Assembly (NCBI GenBank): GCA_964580215.1
Contig: CAZOJT010000071.1
Span: forward strand, 1-9,375
Direction of reading: 5' to 3'
DNA: 9,375 nt
Origin: SM23-73-3 sp964580215
GTDB taxonomy: Bacteria > Zixibacteria > MSB-5A5 > SM1-73
Below are positions 1 to 6,601 of the stretch, in pieces (the first letter of the stretch is position 1; every line of letters begins with the position of its first letter). The notes under the pieces were generated by a model. It ran no database searches. It saw nothing but the letters and a program-made list of their open reading frames with translations, and was not told where the DNA came from. The translations under genes and the position numbers were made by a program.

Positions 1-1
1 G

Positions 2-54
2 CATATTATCAACTAAATCTAACCTTTTTACCAACACGAAACTTCCATTAAACC
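2..54. repeat. Left arm of 53-bp terminal inverted repeat
   Basis: Positions 2-54 are an exact reverse complement of 9323-9375, ending inward in the shared motif TTCCATTAAACC. Identity stops abruptly at position 55 (AGATTC here, a T-run at the other end). Read outward, the arm is an open frame without stops. Two exact inverted copies at both limits of the window suggest a multicopy element, such as an insertion sequence, lying just outside each end. The alternative is that the assembly broke at a repeat. No transposase is visible inside the window, so I do not read the whole window as a transposon. Confidence 0.85.
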
Positions 55-80
55 AGATTCGCCGATAGAGGTTTATTTGA

Positions 81-118
81 GAAATCCCCCTAAGTCCCCC
101 TTTTGCAAAGGGGGATTA
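81..118. repeat. C5/G5 palindromic intergenic hairpin
   Basis: CCCCCTTT (96-103), loop TGC and AAAGGGGG (107-114) form a perfect 8-bp stem. It is preceded by a second C5 block at 86-90. Short palindromes of this type are widespread as dispersed intergenic repeats in bacteria. A similar C-run/G-run hairpin (9285-9305) sits next to the right terminal repeat, so both arms border the same kind of hairpin. Confidence 0.6.
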
Positions 119-160
119 TAAAAAATTGATCATATGGATCAATCCTTCGGATTGATTCCT
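119..160 (-). terminator. Candidate terminator with two overlapping hairpins
   Basis: On the minus strand, ATTGATC (plus 137-143), a 5-nt loop and GATCAAT (125-131) form a stem running straight into about five further T residues (120-124). It lies about 90 bp beyond the stop of the zinc-ribbon gene. The stem is AT-rich, so strength is uncertain. The segment GGATTGATCC can instead pair upstream with the repeat at 150-159, giving a mutually exclusive stem-loop. Confidence 0.4.
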
Positions 161-231
161 CCCTATAATCTTGGGGAGACTTGTGGGTTCAACCCCTGTC
201 GAAACCGGATGCAATTCTGACCGAAAGAAGA

Positions 232-420
232 TCATTTCAATAGTCGGATTAACAAAGTCACCAGAGGGATTAGGAAAATTACAATTAATATAATGGCAAC
301 CCACTTTAAAAGTTTACTCTTGGGTTGAGGGAATTCGTAGCCGCAGATGGGGCAACGTTGGCTGTCTTTAGGCACCTCCACCGCACAATTGGGACATTCT
401 TTTCTCTTACTCCCTATCAA
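232..420 (-). CDS. Small zinc-ribbon, single-TM membrane protein (62 aa, TTG start)
   Basis: The 62-residue protein has two CxxC knuckles (C9, C12, C23, C26) in the pattern CPNC-x10-CPIC, typical of a short zinc ribbon. A proline-rich linker follows, then one strongly hydrophobic segment at about residues 37-60, ending in LLK at the C terminus. The predicted topology is a cytoplasmic zinc ribbon anchored in the inner membrane. The start is TTG at 418-420, chosen because a full AGGAGG (plus 429-434) sits 8 nt upstream and no in-frame ATG is available. It lies about 110 bp downstream of the four-TM gene on the same strand and may share its transcript. Small zinc-ribbon/TM proteins are common in uncultured bacteria, and their function is unknown. 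The coding call is firm because Cys spacing, TM segment and ribosome site all agree. Confidence 0.8.
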   Translation of the reverse strand: MIGSKRKECPNCAVEVPKDSQRCPICGYEFPQPKSKLLKWVAIILIVIFLIPLVTLLIRLLK

Positions 421-428
421 TTTTATTG

Positions 429-434
429 CCTCCT
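429..434 (-). promoter_or_regulatory. Shine-Dalgarno AGGAGG fixing the TTG start
   Basis: Minus strand AGGAGG, then 8 nt, then TTG at 418-420. Optimal sequence and spacing make the non-ATG start convincing. Confidence 0.75.
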
Positions 435-530
435 ATCATCTCACTTGAGCTTCTCTCAGAAAGTAAACCTATCGATCCACTATATCATGGCTCTTCTCAT
501 CATGACTGGACAAACTCTGCCAGAACGTTT

Positions 531-905
531 TTACTCTTTCTGAATAATATAAAGCAGAACAATTAAAATCAAGGAGAAGATAGAGTCGACCAGGAAAAAT
601 TTGAGACCCAAGCCGGTGAAGAAGCCGGTCAAAAGGCTTACAACGAAAAACAAAAGTAATCCCAAAATGGATGCTCTGATTACTCCTCTGTACCTTATCA
701 GGTCTTTGGAACAGACAAATAAAATTATCCCGATCCAGATGACAAACACTCCTAACAGCTTGTAGATGTACATAAAGAAGGGTTCACCTGTCCATAGATG
801 TTCCATCTGAAAGATTCTGAAAACGCCCTCATTTGCCACTAATCTACCAATCCCCCCTATGAAAAAGCAGAGTGAGATTATGAGAAGAATTCTTCTTTTG
901 GCCAT
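531..905 (-). CDS. Four-TM membrane protein, DUF4345/BphX-like (124 aa)
   Basis: The protein has four hydrophobic segments at about residues 6-24, 43-65, 75-96 and 102-121 and very short loops, so it is an integral membrane protein. The central block YKLLGVFVIWIGIILFV, followed by a charged SKDLIRYR loop, resembles the BphX-like/DUF4345 group of small bacterial membrane proteins. That match is from memory and only moderate. The frame is open 12 codons further upstream to 941, but I chose the ATG at 903-905 because AAGGAG (plus 914-919) lies 8 nt before it and the extra residues are highly charged. No function is established. The zinc-ribbon gene follows about 110 bp downstream on the same strand. 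Confidence 0.75.
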   Translation of the reverse strand: MAKRRILLIISLCFFIGGIGRLVANEGVFRIFQMEHLWTGEPFFMYIYKLLGVFVIWIGIILFVCSKDLIRYRGVIRASILGLLLFFVVSLLTGFFTGLGLKFFLVDSIFSLILIVLLYIIQKE

Positions 906-942
906 TTTTCTTTCTCCTTCCCTTGAATGTCGCCGATTCACG

Positions 943-1009
943 GCACCAGCGCTAAGTTTATTACGGGGCTAACTCCCCCTCTTGTGGATGTGAACATCTA
1001 CAAGGAGCA
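943..1009 (+). repeat. Modular repeat, partial copy (decayed B + short C)
   Basis: A worn module B (GGGGCTAACT at 965-974) is followed by a short module C. In module C, CTTGTGGATG (981-990), loop TGAA and CATCTACAAG (995-1004) are followed by GAGCA. The two 10-base arms pair with a single G·T. It lies upstream of the four-TM gene and immediately precedes the next, full copy. Confidence 0.75.
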
Positions 1010-1015
1010 TGTAGA

Positions 1016-1187
1016 AAGCATACCTCACAGCTGATTAAAGCAGATTAAGCTGATGCTGATGATTATTATCTGCTTAATCCGCTCGATCTGCTGTGAAAGA
1101 TTCTCCGCTCAGCCCCGCCATTGGCGGGGTTAACTTCCCTCTTGTGGATGACGAAGACCCGTCTGGGATAACATTCACAAGGAGCGA
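1016..1187 (+). repeat. Modular intergenic repeat, full copy 1 (A-B-C)
   Basis: Module A (1016-1105) is an AT-rich imperfect palindrome, from TCACAGCTGATTAAAGCAG near the start to GATCTGCTGTGA near the end. Module B begins CGCTCAG at 1106 and forms CCCCGCC-ATT-GGCGGGG (1113-1129). Module C has arms CTTGTGGATG (1141-1150) and CATTCACAAG (1172-1181). The copy starts about 17 bp beyond the stop of the S9 peptidase gene. It matches the copy at 3301-3492 over nearly its whole length. A G/C stem without a T-run makes it a poor intrinsic terminator. Confidence 0.85.
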
Positions 1188-1201
1188 AAGAACTAACTCG
1201 T

Positions 1202-3238
1202 TTATTCCCGAACGTTGCTTTTGTTTTTCAAATAGCGATCAAACCATTTCCGAATATGGTTCAGCCTTTCAATGCGTCGGTCTGTGCGACCCCCACGCGA
1301 AAGACCGTGCGGTTCGTCTGGAAAACGCACCATTTCGGTATCAACCCCCAGCTTTTTTAGCGCCACAAAGACCTGCTCGTCCTGCTCAATGGCGCACCGC
1401 AAATCTTGTTCGCTGTGAATGACAAGAGTAGGTGTTTTGGCGTTACCAATATATTTGATAGGAGATTGCCGCCAGTAGTTTTTAAAATTCTCCCAGGGAG
1501 GCTGGTCTCCAAACTCATATTGAAAGGCCCAGTTGAAATCGCTGGAACCATACATGCTAATTAAGTTGCTGACACTCCGCTGAGTGACCGCTGCCTTGAA
1601 CCGGTCCGTGTGTCCAATGATCCAGTTGGTCATGTAACCGCCATAGCTACCACCGGTGACGCCCATTCTTTTTTTGTCAATGTATGGCTTTTTCTCAATC
1701 AAATTGACCCAGGCCATCAAATCATCGTAATCCACCGTGCCCCAGTTGTTCCAGATGGCTTTAGAATGCTTCTCGCCGTAACCCTGACCGCCGCGTGGAT
1801 TGCAGAAATAGACGATGTATCCGTGTGCGGCTAAATAGTAAAACTCGTGCATGAAAAAGTTTCCGTACTGCACCCGGGGACCGCCGTGAATCTCTAAAAT
1901 CGAGGGGTATTTTTTCACCTTATTAAAGCCGGGCGGTTTGAGAATCCAGCCCTGCAGATCGTTGCCCCCAGCACCTTTAAACCACACCTCCTCTATTCTC
2001 CCCAAATCCAGAGCCTTTAGCACATTCTCATTGACCTGCGTCAGGTTGCGAGACTTACCAGAAGCCATGTCACGGAGCCAGATCTCTCCTGGATTTTTCA
2101 TATCTCCATGGAAATAGGCGAGTTTGGATTGGTCTTTGTCAAAATTAAATACCCCCACAACTCCCTCATCATCAATCACCGTTTGCAAACTTCTCTTGTC
2201 ACCATCCAGTGCGATTGATTTGAGAGTGGTGTTACCATGATGCGCTATCTGGAAATAGATCCTGCTCCCATCCTTTGACCAGGTGGGTGGCATCATAGGT
2301 GGGCTGCCCGGCATGTCGTTGATGGTCCAGCTTGACACGTTGAAATCGAATTCTCCGGTGAGATTCTTCGCCTCTCCTTTGCCATCCACAGGGACAATCC
2401 ACAGACAAATGTTCCTCCAATACTGCCCTCGTCCCTCCAGACCGTAGTAAGCGAGCCATTTTCCGCTCGGCGAAAAACAGGGCATTCCCTTATAGCCCAA
2501 AGGCGTCTTGATTTTACTAAAATTGCCACCAGCTACTGGTATCACAAACAAATCTATCACATCTGGATCCAGGTCGGGGTCTTTAGTCCGGTTAGAACAG
2601 AAAACGATTTTACTCCCATCTGGCGACCAGCGCGGAGACGACTCGTCGTAAACATTGCTGTCAGTCAATTGCTTGCCTTTGCCAGTGCGGGCGTCAATTG
2701 TCCAGATGTGCCAGCGTTCTTTCGGCAGAAATCCCTTCTCATCCTCTTTGTAGAAGACGCGAGTGATATGACGCAAGACCACGCCCAGTTTTTTCTTTTG
2801 CTCGTCTTTTTCGCGCTCGATATCTTCGGTGTCCTTTTTGCGAAACATGCAGACCAACTTCTTGCCATCAGGCGACCACTCAAATTCACCAAAACTGCCC
2901 TTCAAGTTGGTCAACTGCCGTGCTTCTCCACCCTGAAATGGGATGATGTAGATTTGAGACTGCTTTTCATCGCCTCGATTGGAGATGAAGGCAATTTCAC
3001 CTCCATCGGGCGACCATTGTGGCTGGCTATCTGACTGATCACCGTAAGTGAATTGCCGGACACGTCCTCCATCCGTGTGCACAATCCAGAGATTGGAATA
3101 TTTCTTTTCCGTCTTTTTGTCTACCCGCTGGAGGCAATAAACCACGTGTTCTCCATCCGGCGAAATCTTGCAGTCAGATATGAGTCGAAAACGATACAAA
3201 GCCTCCGCAGTAATGCGGTGTTTCTTTAGTGTAGACAT
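1202..3238 (-). CDS. S9 family peptidase (prolyl oligopeptidase / acylaminoacyl-peptidase type)
   Basis: This is an intact 678-residue serine peptidase with the two-domain layout of family S9. Residues of about 20-400 carry repeated WSPDG/FSPSG motifs (for example 75-79, 121-125 and 204-208), as in TolB/WD40-like beta-propellers that gate access to the active site. Residues 410-675 form the alpha/beta-hydrolase domain, with the HGGP oxyanion motif at 451-454. The triad is nucleophile Ser531 in GGSYGGY, Asp612 in SEQDLR and His644 in DEPHG. No signal peptide is present, so it is probably cytoplasmic and cleaves short or N-acylated peptides; exact specificity cannot be read from sequence. The ATG at 3236-3238 follows GTGAGGAATC, giving a GAGG ribosome site. 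The gene stands alone, between two same-orientation copies of the modular repeat. Confidence 0.95.
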   Translation of the reverse strand: MSTLKKHRITAEALYRFRLISDCKISPDGEHVVYCLQRVDKKTEKKYSNLWIVHTDGGRVRQFTYGDQSDSQPQWSPDGGEIAFISNRGDEKQSQIYIIPFQGGEARQLTNLKGSFGEFEWSPDGKKLVCMFRKKDTEDIEREKDEQKKKLGVVLRHITRVFYKEDEKGFLPKERWHIWTIDARTGKGKQLTDSNVYDESSPRWSPDGSKIVFCSNRTKDPDLDPDVIDLFVIPVAGGNFSKIKTPLGYKGMPCFSPSGKWLAYYGLEGRGQYWRNICLWIVPVDGKGEAKNLTGEFDFNVSSWTINDMPGSPPMMPPTWSKDGSRIYFQIAHHGNTTLKSIALDGDKRSLQTVIDDEGVVGVFNFDKDQSKLAYFHGDMKNPGEIWLRDMASGKSRNLTQVNENVLKALDLGRIEEVWFKGAGGNDLQGWILKPPGFNKVKKYPSILEIHGGPRVQYGNFFMHEFYYLAAHGYIVYFCNPRGGQGYGEKHSKAIWNNWGTVDYDDLMAWVNLIEKKPYIDKKRMGVTGGSYGGYMTNWIIGHTDRFKAAVTQRSVSNLISMYGSSDFNWAFQYEFGDQPPWENFKNYWRQSPIKYIGNAKTPTLVIHSEQDLRCAIEQDEQVFVALKKLGVDTEMVRFPDEPHGLSRGGRTDRRIERLNHIRKWFDRYLKNKSNVRE

Positions 3239-3300
3239 GATTCCTCACAGTTTGTTTTATGTTTAATAAGGTTTGTTTATTTCTTGAAGACGCATATAGT

Positions 3301-3492
3301 AAGCATACCTCACAACTGATTAAAATGATTAAGCTGATGCTGGTGATTATTATCTGCTTAATCTGCTCGATCTGCTGTGAAAGATTCTTCGCTCAGTCCC
3401 GCCAACGGCGGGGCTAACTTCCCCCTTGAGGATGTCGGAGACCCCTAGACGGGAGGGCTTACGCCCCCGTCTGGGATAACATCCACAACAAG
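3301..3492 (+). repeat. Modular intergenic repeat, full copy 2 (A-B-C with inserted hairpin)
   Basis: Module A (3301-3389) differs from copy 1 by a few substitutions and a small indel near 3325. Module B starts CGCTCAG at 3390 and forms TCCCGCC-AAC-GGCGGGG (3397-3413). Module C is worn at its outer arms (CTTGAGGATG, CATCCACAAC) and carries an inner hairpin, AGACGGGAGGGC-TTAC-GCCCCCGTCT (3447-3472). It lies upstream of the S9 gene start and immediately downstream of the HEPN-like gene's stop. Confidence 0.85.
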
Positions 3493-3497
3493 GAAGG

Positions 3498-4133
3498 TCA
3501 ATCAACTTTCTCTCGTTTTAGATACTGAATCTGAATTTTTTGTCCATCTTTCTCGACAAGTTTTACTCCGAGATTGTATAGCCTTTTCAAGATATTTACC
3601 AAAAGACCCATTATTTCTCTTGCATCTCGCTCTGGGTTTAGGCTATCCGAGGAATGGACATATTTGTTTCTTAGCCTTCGAATCTTGTCTAGATTTTCGA
3701 CTGCTTCTGGTGTGATTATCTTGAACGCTTTTAAGACTTCGATCTTTTTGTACTGGCTTAAATCAAGGAGGATTTTTTTCTGATCTGGGGACAGGAGTCG
3801 GCCATTTACATAAATATTTGCCTCTTGAATCAAACCAGAGGTAATAATCTCGGCAATCATTCCTGACAGCGCAATGGTTGATCGAAAAGAACCATCTTGA
3901 TAAGTTTCCAAACACTCAGAAAGTTGCTCGTGAAATTGATCAGCAAGGACGATAAAGTCCGGGATTTCGATAAGGCGTTTTATCTTGATATCAATGTCAT
4001 CTTTGCATTTTTGAATCATATCGGCCTTTAACTGATCGAGAATTTCCGCCTTTCTGTCCTGACCTATTTCGGGATGCTCTGCAATTCTTTTAATTGTGTT
4101 TACAAATATCAGTCTGGTTTTATCTTCGGTCAT
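3498..4133 (-). CDS. HEPN-like protein, DUF4145-type (211 aa)
   Basis: This is a soluble, helix-rich protein with no signal or TM segment. Residues about 65-180 read like a HEPN-fold domain of the DUF4145 type: a helix with YQDGSFRSTIALSGMIAE (78-95), an intervening region, then IRRLRNKYVHS, giving Arg155-Asn156-x3-His160. RNxxxH (R-x4-6-H) is the signature of HEPN domains, some of which are RNases in toxin-antitoxin or defence systems. DUF4145 proteins as a class have no settled function. No MNT-type nucleotidyltransferase antitoxin is adjacent. The frame is open to 4178, but that extension runs into the repeat; the ATG at 4131-4133 has AGGAG (plus 4142-4146) 8 nt upstream. The module C hairpin lies just upstream in the probable leader. 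The ComM gene is upstream on the same strand. Confidence 0.8.
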   Translation of the reverse strand: MTEDKTRLIFVNTIKRIAEHPEIGQDRKAEILDQLKADMIQKCKDDIDIKIKRLIEIPDFIVLADQFHEQLSECLETYQDGSFRSTIALSGMIAEIITSGLIQEANIYVNGRLLSPDQKKILLDLSQYKKIEVLKAFKIITPEAVENLDKIRRLRNKYVHSSDSLNPERDAREIMGLLVNILKRLYNLGVKLVEKDGQKIQIQYLKREKVD

Positions 4134-4155
4134 CCCTAACACTCCTAGTTTTCCT

Positions 4156-4184
4156 CTTGTGGATGATAACATCCACAAGGAGCA
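4156..4184 (+). repeat. Modular repeat, minimal copy (module C hairpin only)
   Basis: CTTGTGGATG (4156-4165), loop ATAA and CATCCACAAG (4170-4179) form a perfect 10-bp stem, followed by GAGCA as in the other copies. Compared with 5851-5891 it lacks the roughly 16 interior bases, so the stem is kept while the loop is lost. It lies 22 bp upstream of the HEPN-like start codon, just beyond the ribosome site, so it would fold in that gene's mRNA leader. Confidence 0.8.
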
Positions 4185-4251
4185 TAAAATTGAGATTTTC
4201 CCTCTCTACTCAAAACTCCAAACTCTATCCTGATTTTTTCTCAGTCTTATA

Positions 4252-5793
4252 TCACGTCATCCACAAATTCCTATCCAGACTCCTGTATTGAATGGCTTCG
4301 CTTATGTGCTGGGGCAGAATGTCGGGAGCGGATTCTAAATCGGCGATGGTGCGGGAGACTTTCAAAATGCGATCATAGGCACGGGCGGAAAGACCCAAAC
4401 GGGTTATAGCCTGCCGCAACAATTCCTTGGAATCTTCGCCGATAGGGCAATACTTCATGATCTCTTTGGATTCCATGTGAGCATTGCAGAAGATGTTTTT
4501 CTCCTCTTTAAACCTTTCCGACTGAACTCTTCGAGCGGCGTTTACCCTTTCTCTTACCGCTTTTGAGGACTCGCCGGTGGGCTGTCCGGAGAGCTCCTTG
4601 AACTTCACTGCGGGCACCTCTATATGTATGTCTATTCGATCCAGAAGAGGACCTGAGATTTTGCTCATGTATCTTTGAATCTGCATGGGGGAGCAGGAAC
4701 ATTCATGTGAAGGATCGCCGTGATAGCCACAGGGGCAGGGGTTTGAAGCTCCGGCAAGCATGAATTGAGCAGGATAGGTTAGCGACATGGCGGCACGTGA
4801 GATAGTCACCCTTCCGTCCTCCATCGGCTGTCTGAGCACCTCCAGCACGTCCTTGTGAAATTCCGGCATCTCATCCAAAAACAAAACTCCATGATGTGCC
4901 AGGCTAACCTCTCCGGGACGGGGAATTCTTCCCCCGCCAATTAGCCCGGCATCGCTTATGGTATGATGAGGAGATCTGTAGGGACGGGTGGCTATCAAGG
5001 CGGTATCTGGTGGCAAAAGACCGGCAACCGAATGAATCTTGGTGGTCTGGAGGGCTTCGTCTAAGGTTAGATTGGGCAGGACGGAGGGAAACCGCCTTGC
5101 CAGCATGGTCTTGCCCGATCCGGGTGGACCGATCAGTATTATGTTGTGCCCTCCAGCCGCCGCTACCTCTAAAGCTCTTTTAGCGTGCTCCTGACCCTTT
5201 ACATCAGAAAAGTCGATGGGGTATGTCAGTGCCTTCTCAAAGACCTTAGCTATATCGATCTCAAACGGTTTGATGGTATCGCCATTCTCCAGAAAATCTA
5301 TGGTCTGGTTTAAAGACTCGACCGGATAGATATTTAATCCCTTTGCCATAGCTGCCTCTTTGGCATTCTCTCTGGGCAGGATCATTCCCTTCAGGTTATC
5401 GCACTCACGGGCATGCAGTGCCATGCATAAAGCTCCCCGAATCGGTCTTAAGCTTCCATCCAATGAGAGCTCACCCAAGATGACATATTCATCAAAATTT
5501 TCTCTTGCTATCTGACCGGTGGTGGCTAAGATTCCGACGGCTATGGGAAGATCGAAAGCAGAGCCCTCCTTTCTCACATCAGCCGGAGCCAAATTTATAG
5601 TAACTTTCTTGTTTGGGAAACGGTAACCGGAATTTTTGATGGCGGACATAACCCGCTCCTTGCTCTCCTTCACCGCCTCGGTGGGCAAGCCCACCGTGGC
5701 AAAGGAGGGGAGCATCGGTGTTGTATCTGCCTCCACCTTCACAATATAAGCGTCAATGCCTAAAACTGCACTGGATAAAACTCTGGCTGACAT
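4252..5793 (-). CDS. comM: YifB/ComM family Mg-chelatase-like AAA+ ATPase
   Basis: The 513-residue length is normal for the family. The N-terminal Lon-like/ChlI domain (about 1-170) begins MSARVLSSAVLGIDAY. The AAA+ core has Walker A GPPGSGKT (222-229), Walker B VLFLDE (303-308) and a conserved LLDRIDIH (383-390). A cysteine cluster at C353, C355, C365 and C367 and a C-terminal helical lid with LSARAYDRILKVSRTIADL complete the architecture. In Vibrio and Haemophilus, ComM is a hexameric helicase that drives branch migration during natural transformation. YifB homologues are widespread, and the role in non-competent bacteria is unclear. The ATG at 5791-5793 matches the conserved N-terminus, but no good Shine-Dalgarno precedes it. 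A modular repeat copy begins about 20 bp upstream. No other competence gene is in view. Confidence 0.95.
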   Translation of the reverse strand: MSARVLSSAVLGIDAYIVKVEADTTPMLPSFATVGLPTEAVKESKERVMSAIKNSGYRFPNKKVTINLAPADVRKEGSAFDLPIAVGILATTGQIARENFDEYVILGELSLDGSLRPIRGALCMALHARECDNLKGMILPRENAKEAAMAKGLNIYPVESLNQTIDFLENGDTIKPFEIDIAKVFEKALTYPIDFSDVKGQEHAKRALEVAAAGGHNIILIGPPGSGKTMLARRFPSVLPNLTLDEALQTTKIHSVAGLLPPDTALIATRPYRSPHHTISDAGLIGGGRIPRPGEVSLAHHGVLFLDEMPEFHKDVLEVLRQPMEDGRVTISRAAMSLTYPAQFMLAGASNPCPCGYHGDPSHECSCSPMQIQRYMSKISGPLLDRIDIHIEVPAVKFKELSGQPTGESSKAVRERVNAARRVQSERFKEEKNIFCNAHMESKEIMKYCPIGEDSKELLRQAITRLGLSARAYDRILKVSRTIADLESAPDILPQHISEAIQYRSLDRNLWMT

Positions 5794-5815
5794 AGTGTGA
5801 TAAAATTAAATGTTT

Positions 5816-5898
5816 CGCTCAGCCCCGCCGTTGGCGGAGCTAACTTCCTACTTGTGGATGTCGAAGATCCGTCTGGGATAACATCCACAAGGAGCACG
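5816..5898 (+). repeat. Modular intergenic repeat, copy lacking module A (B + C)
   Basis: CGCTCAG at 5816 starts module B, with CCCCGCC-GTT-GGCGGAG (5823-5839) carrying one mismatch. Module C arms are CTTGTGGATG (5851-5860) and CATCCACAAG (5882-5891), perfectly complementary, with the full interior (TCGAAGATCCGTCTGGGATA). It lies just upstream of the comM start. Confidence 0.85.
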
Positions 5899-5920
5899 GT
5901 ATTGAAAAATTGGTACCCGC

Positions 5921-5974
5921 CCCGCCTCTGGCGGGACGTAGCTTTTTCGCACCCTGAAGGGTGCGGCTACCGTC
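5921..5974. repeat. Pair of GC-rich hairpins downstream of the DUF6125 gene
   Basis: The first hairpin is CCCGCC-TCT-GGCGGG (5921-5935). The second has core CGCACCC-TGAA-GGGTGCG (5948-5965), extended outward by GTAGC/GCTAC (5938-5942, 5966-5970) with a T5 bulge, and further by GGAC/GTCC. They lie about 60-110 bp past the DUF6125 stop, reading on the minus strand. No T-run follows on that strand, so they are listed as palindromic repeats that might slow or stop transcription. Confidence 0.6.
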
Positions 5975-6002
5975 CACCCTACCACCCCAAACCAATCCTT
6001 TT

Positions 6003-6026
6003 TCTTGACCCTTGCCTCTTGACCCT
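6003..6026. repeat. Short direct repeat, 10-bp unit
   Basis: TCTTGACCCT occurs at 6003-6012 and 6017-6026, a 14-bp period, just downstream of the DUF6125 stop codon. No function is inferred. Confidence 0.6.
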
Positions 6027-6029
6027 GAT

Positions 6030-6536
6030 CTATATCTCAAATGCCCAAGCACAATAATATTCTTCCGGGTGTTTGTCAGGGGGACAGCAGATGCAGGTGG
6101 TGCGGATGCGTGGATCAATGGTGCGGGCAAACTCACCATACTCTACGATTCCAACTGGTTTACAGGGAAAGTCCGGAAGTCCCCTTCTTTTGCGGGCAGA
6201 TTGGACACGACAGTCGTTCATTCGGAAAACGAAACGGTTTTCGGTTTCCTCCACCACTTCCTGTATATTCAACCGACTGTAAAGCCGAAAGTTCAAAGCT
6301 TTTTTCAATCCTTCCAGGCCGCTTCCTTCGGGGATGTTGTGCCGTTTCATTATACGTTGTGCCTCGATGACGGTGAATCGTTCCCACGCCTTCCGATCAC
6401 ATTCTATGGCAACATCCATATCAAATTTCTGCTCCACCGCCTGAAACCACAGCCCATCATGCGCCAACCAGTTTTTGGCGAAATCATCCAGCATGCCGAT
6501 TAACTGTTCCCGTGAAAGATCATCCAGGTTAATCAT
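6030..6536 (-). CDS. DUF6125 family protein (168 aa)
   Basis: I recognise this as the conserved DUF6125 family from a dense set of motifs: NWLAHDGLWFQAVE (22-35), AWERFTVIEAQRIM (50-63), FRMNDCRVQSARKRRGLPDF (104-123), PCKPVGIVEYGEFA (124-137), IDPRIRTTCICCPPD (140-154) and YCAWAFE (161-167). Conserved Cys109, Cys125, Cys148, Cys150/151 and Cys162 suggest a metal or cofactor site. The family is distantly likened to L-2-amino-thiazoline-4-carboxylic acid hydrolase, but no reaction is proven for it. It is soluble with no signal peptide. Length is normal and the protein appears complete. The ATG at 6534-6536 has AGGTGA about 10 nt upstream. It is followed downstream by hairpin repeats and preceded by the EF-Tu-like gene on the same strand, 138 bp away. 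Confidence 0.85.
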   Translation of the reverse strand: MINLDDLSREQLIGMLDDFAKNWLAHDGLWFQAVEQKFDMDVAIECDRKAWERFTVIEAQRIMKRHNIPEGSGLEGLKKALNFRLYSRLNIQEVVEETENRFVFRMNDCRVQSARKRRGLPDFPCKPVGIVEYGEFARTIDPRIRTTCICCPPDKHPEEYYCAWAFEI

Positions 6537-6601
6537 GCCTTTGTCGTCACCTACCTTTTTGTATTTACATCGCAGAGGGATTTGTTAAAGAAATTACACT
6601 T

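Noticed and set aside
1093..1422. 109-codon plus-strand open frame
   Set aside because: Its first part is repeat sequence and the rest is antisense to the catalytic domain end of the S9 peptidase.
2669..3034. 121-codon plus-strand open frame
   Set aside because: It lies inside the S9 peptidase gene on the opposite strand; the minus-strand protein has intact propeller motifs.
3498..5793. HEPN protein plus ComM as a defence operon
   Set aside because: They share a strand, but a repeat and separate ribosome site lie between them, and ComM/YifB has a known unrelated role; adjacency alone is not evidence.
943..5898. CRISPR array
   Set aside because: The repeats are far apart, of variable make-up, separated by whole genes, and no cas gene is present.
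6012..6503. 163-codon plus-strand open frame
   Set aside because: It is antisense to the DUF6125 gene, whose protein motifs are conserved and convincing; the plus-strand translation shows no family features.
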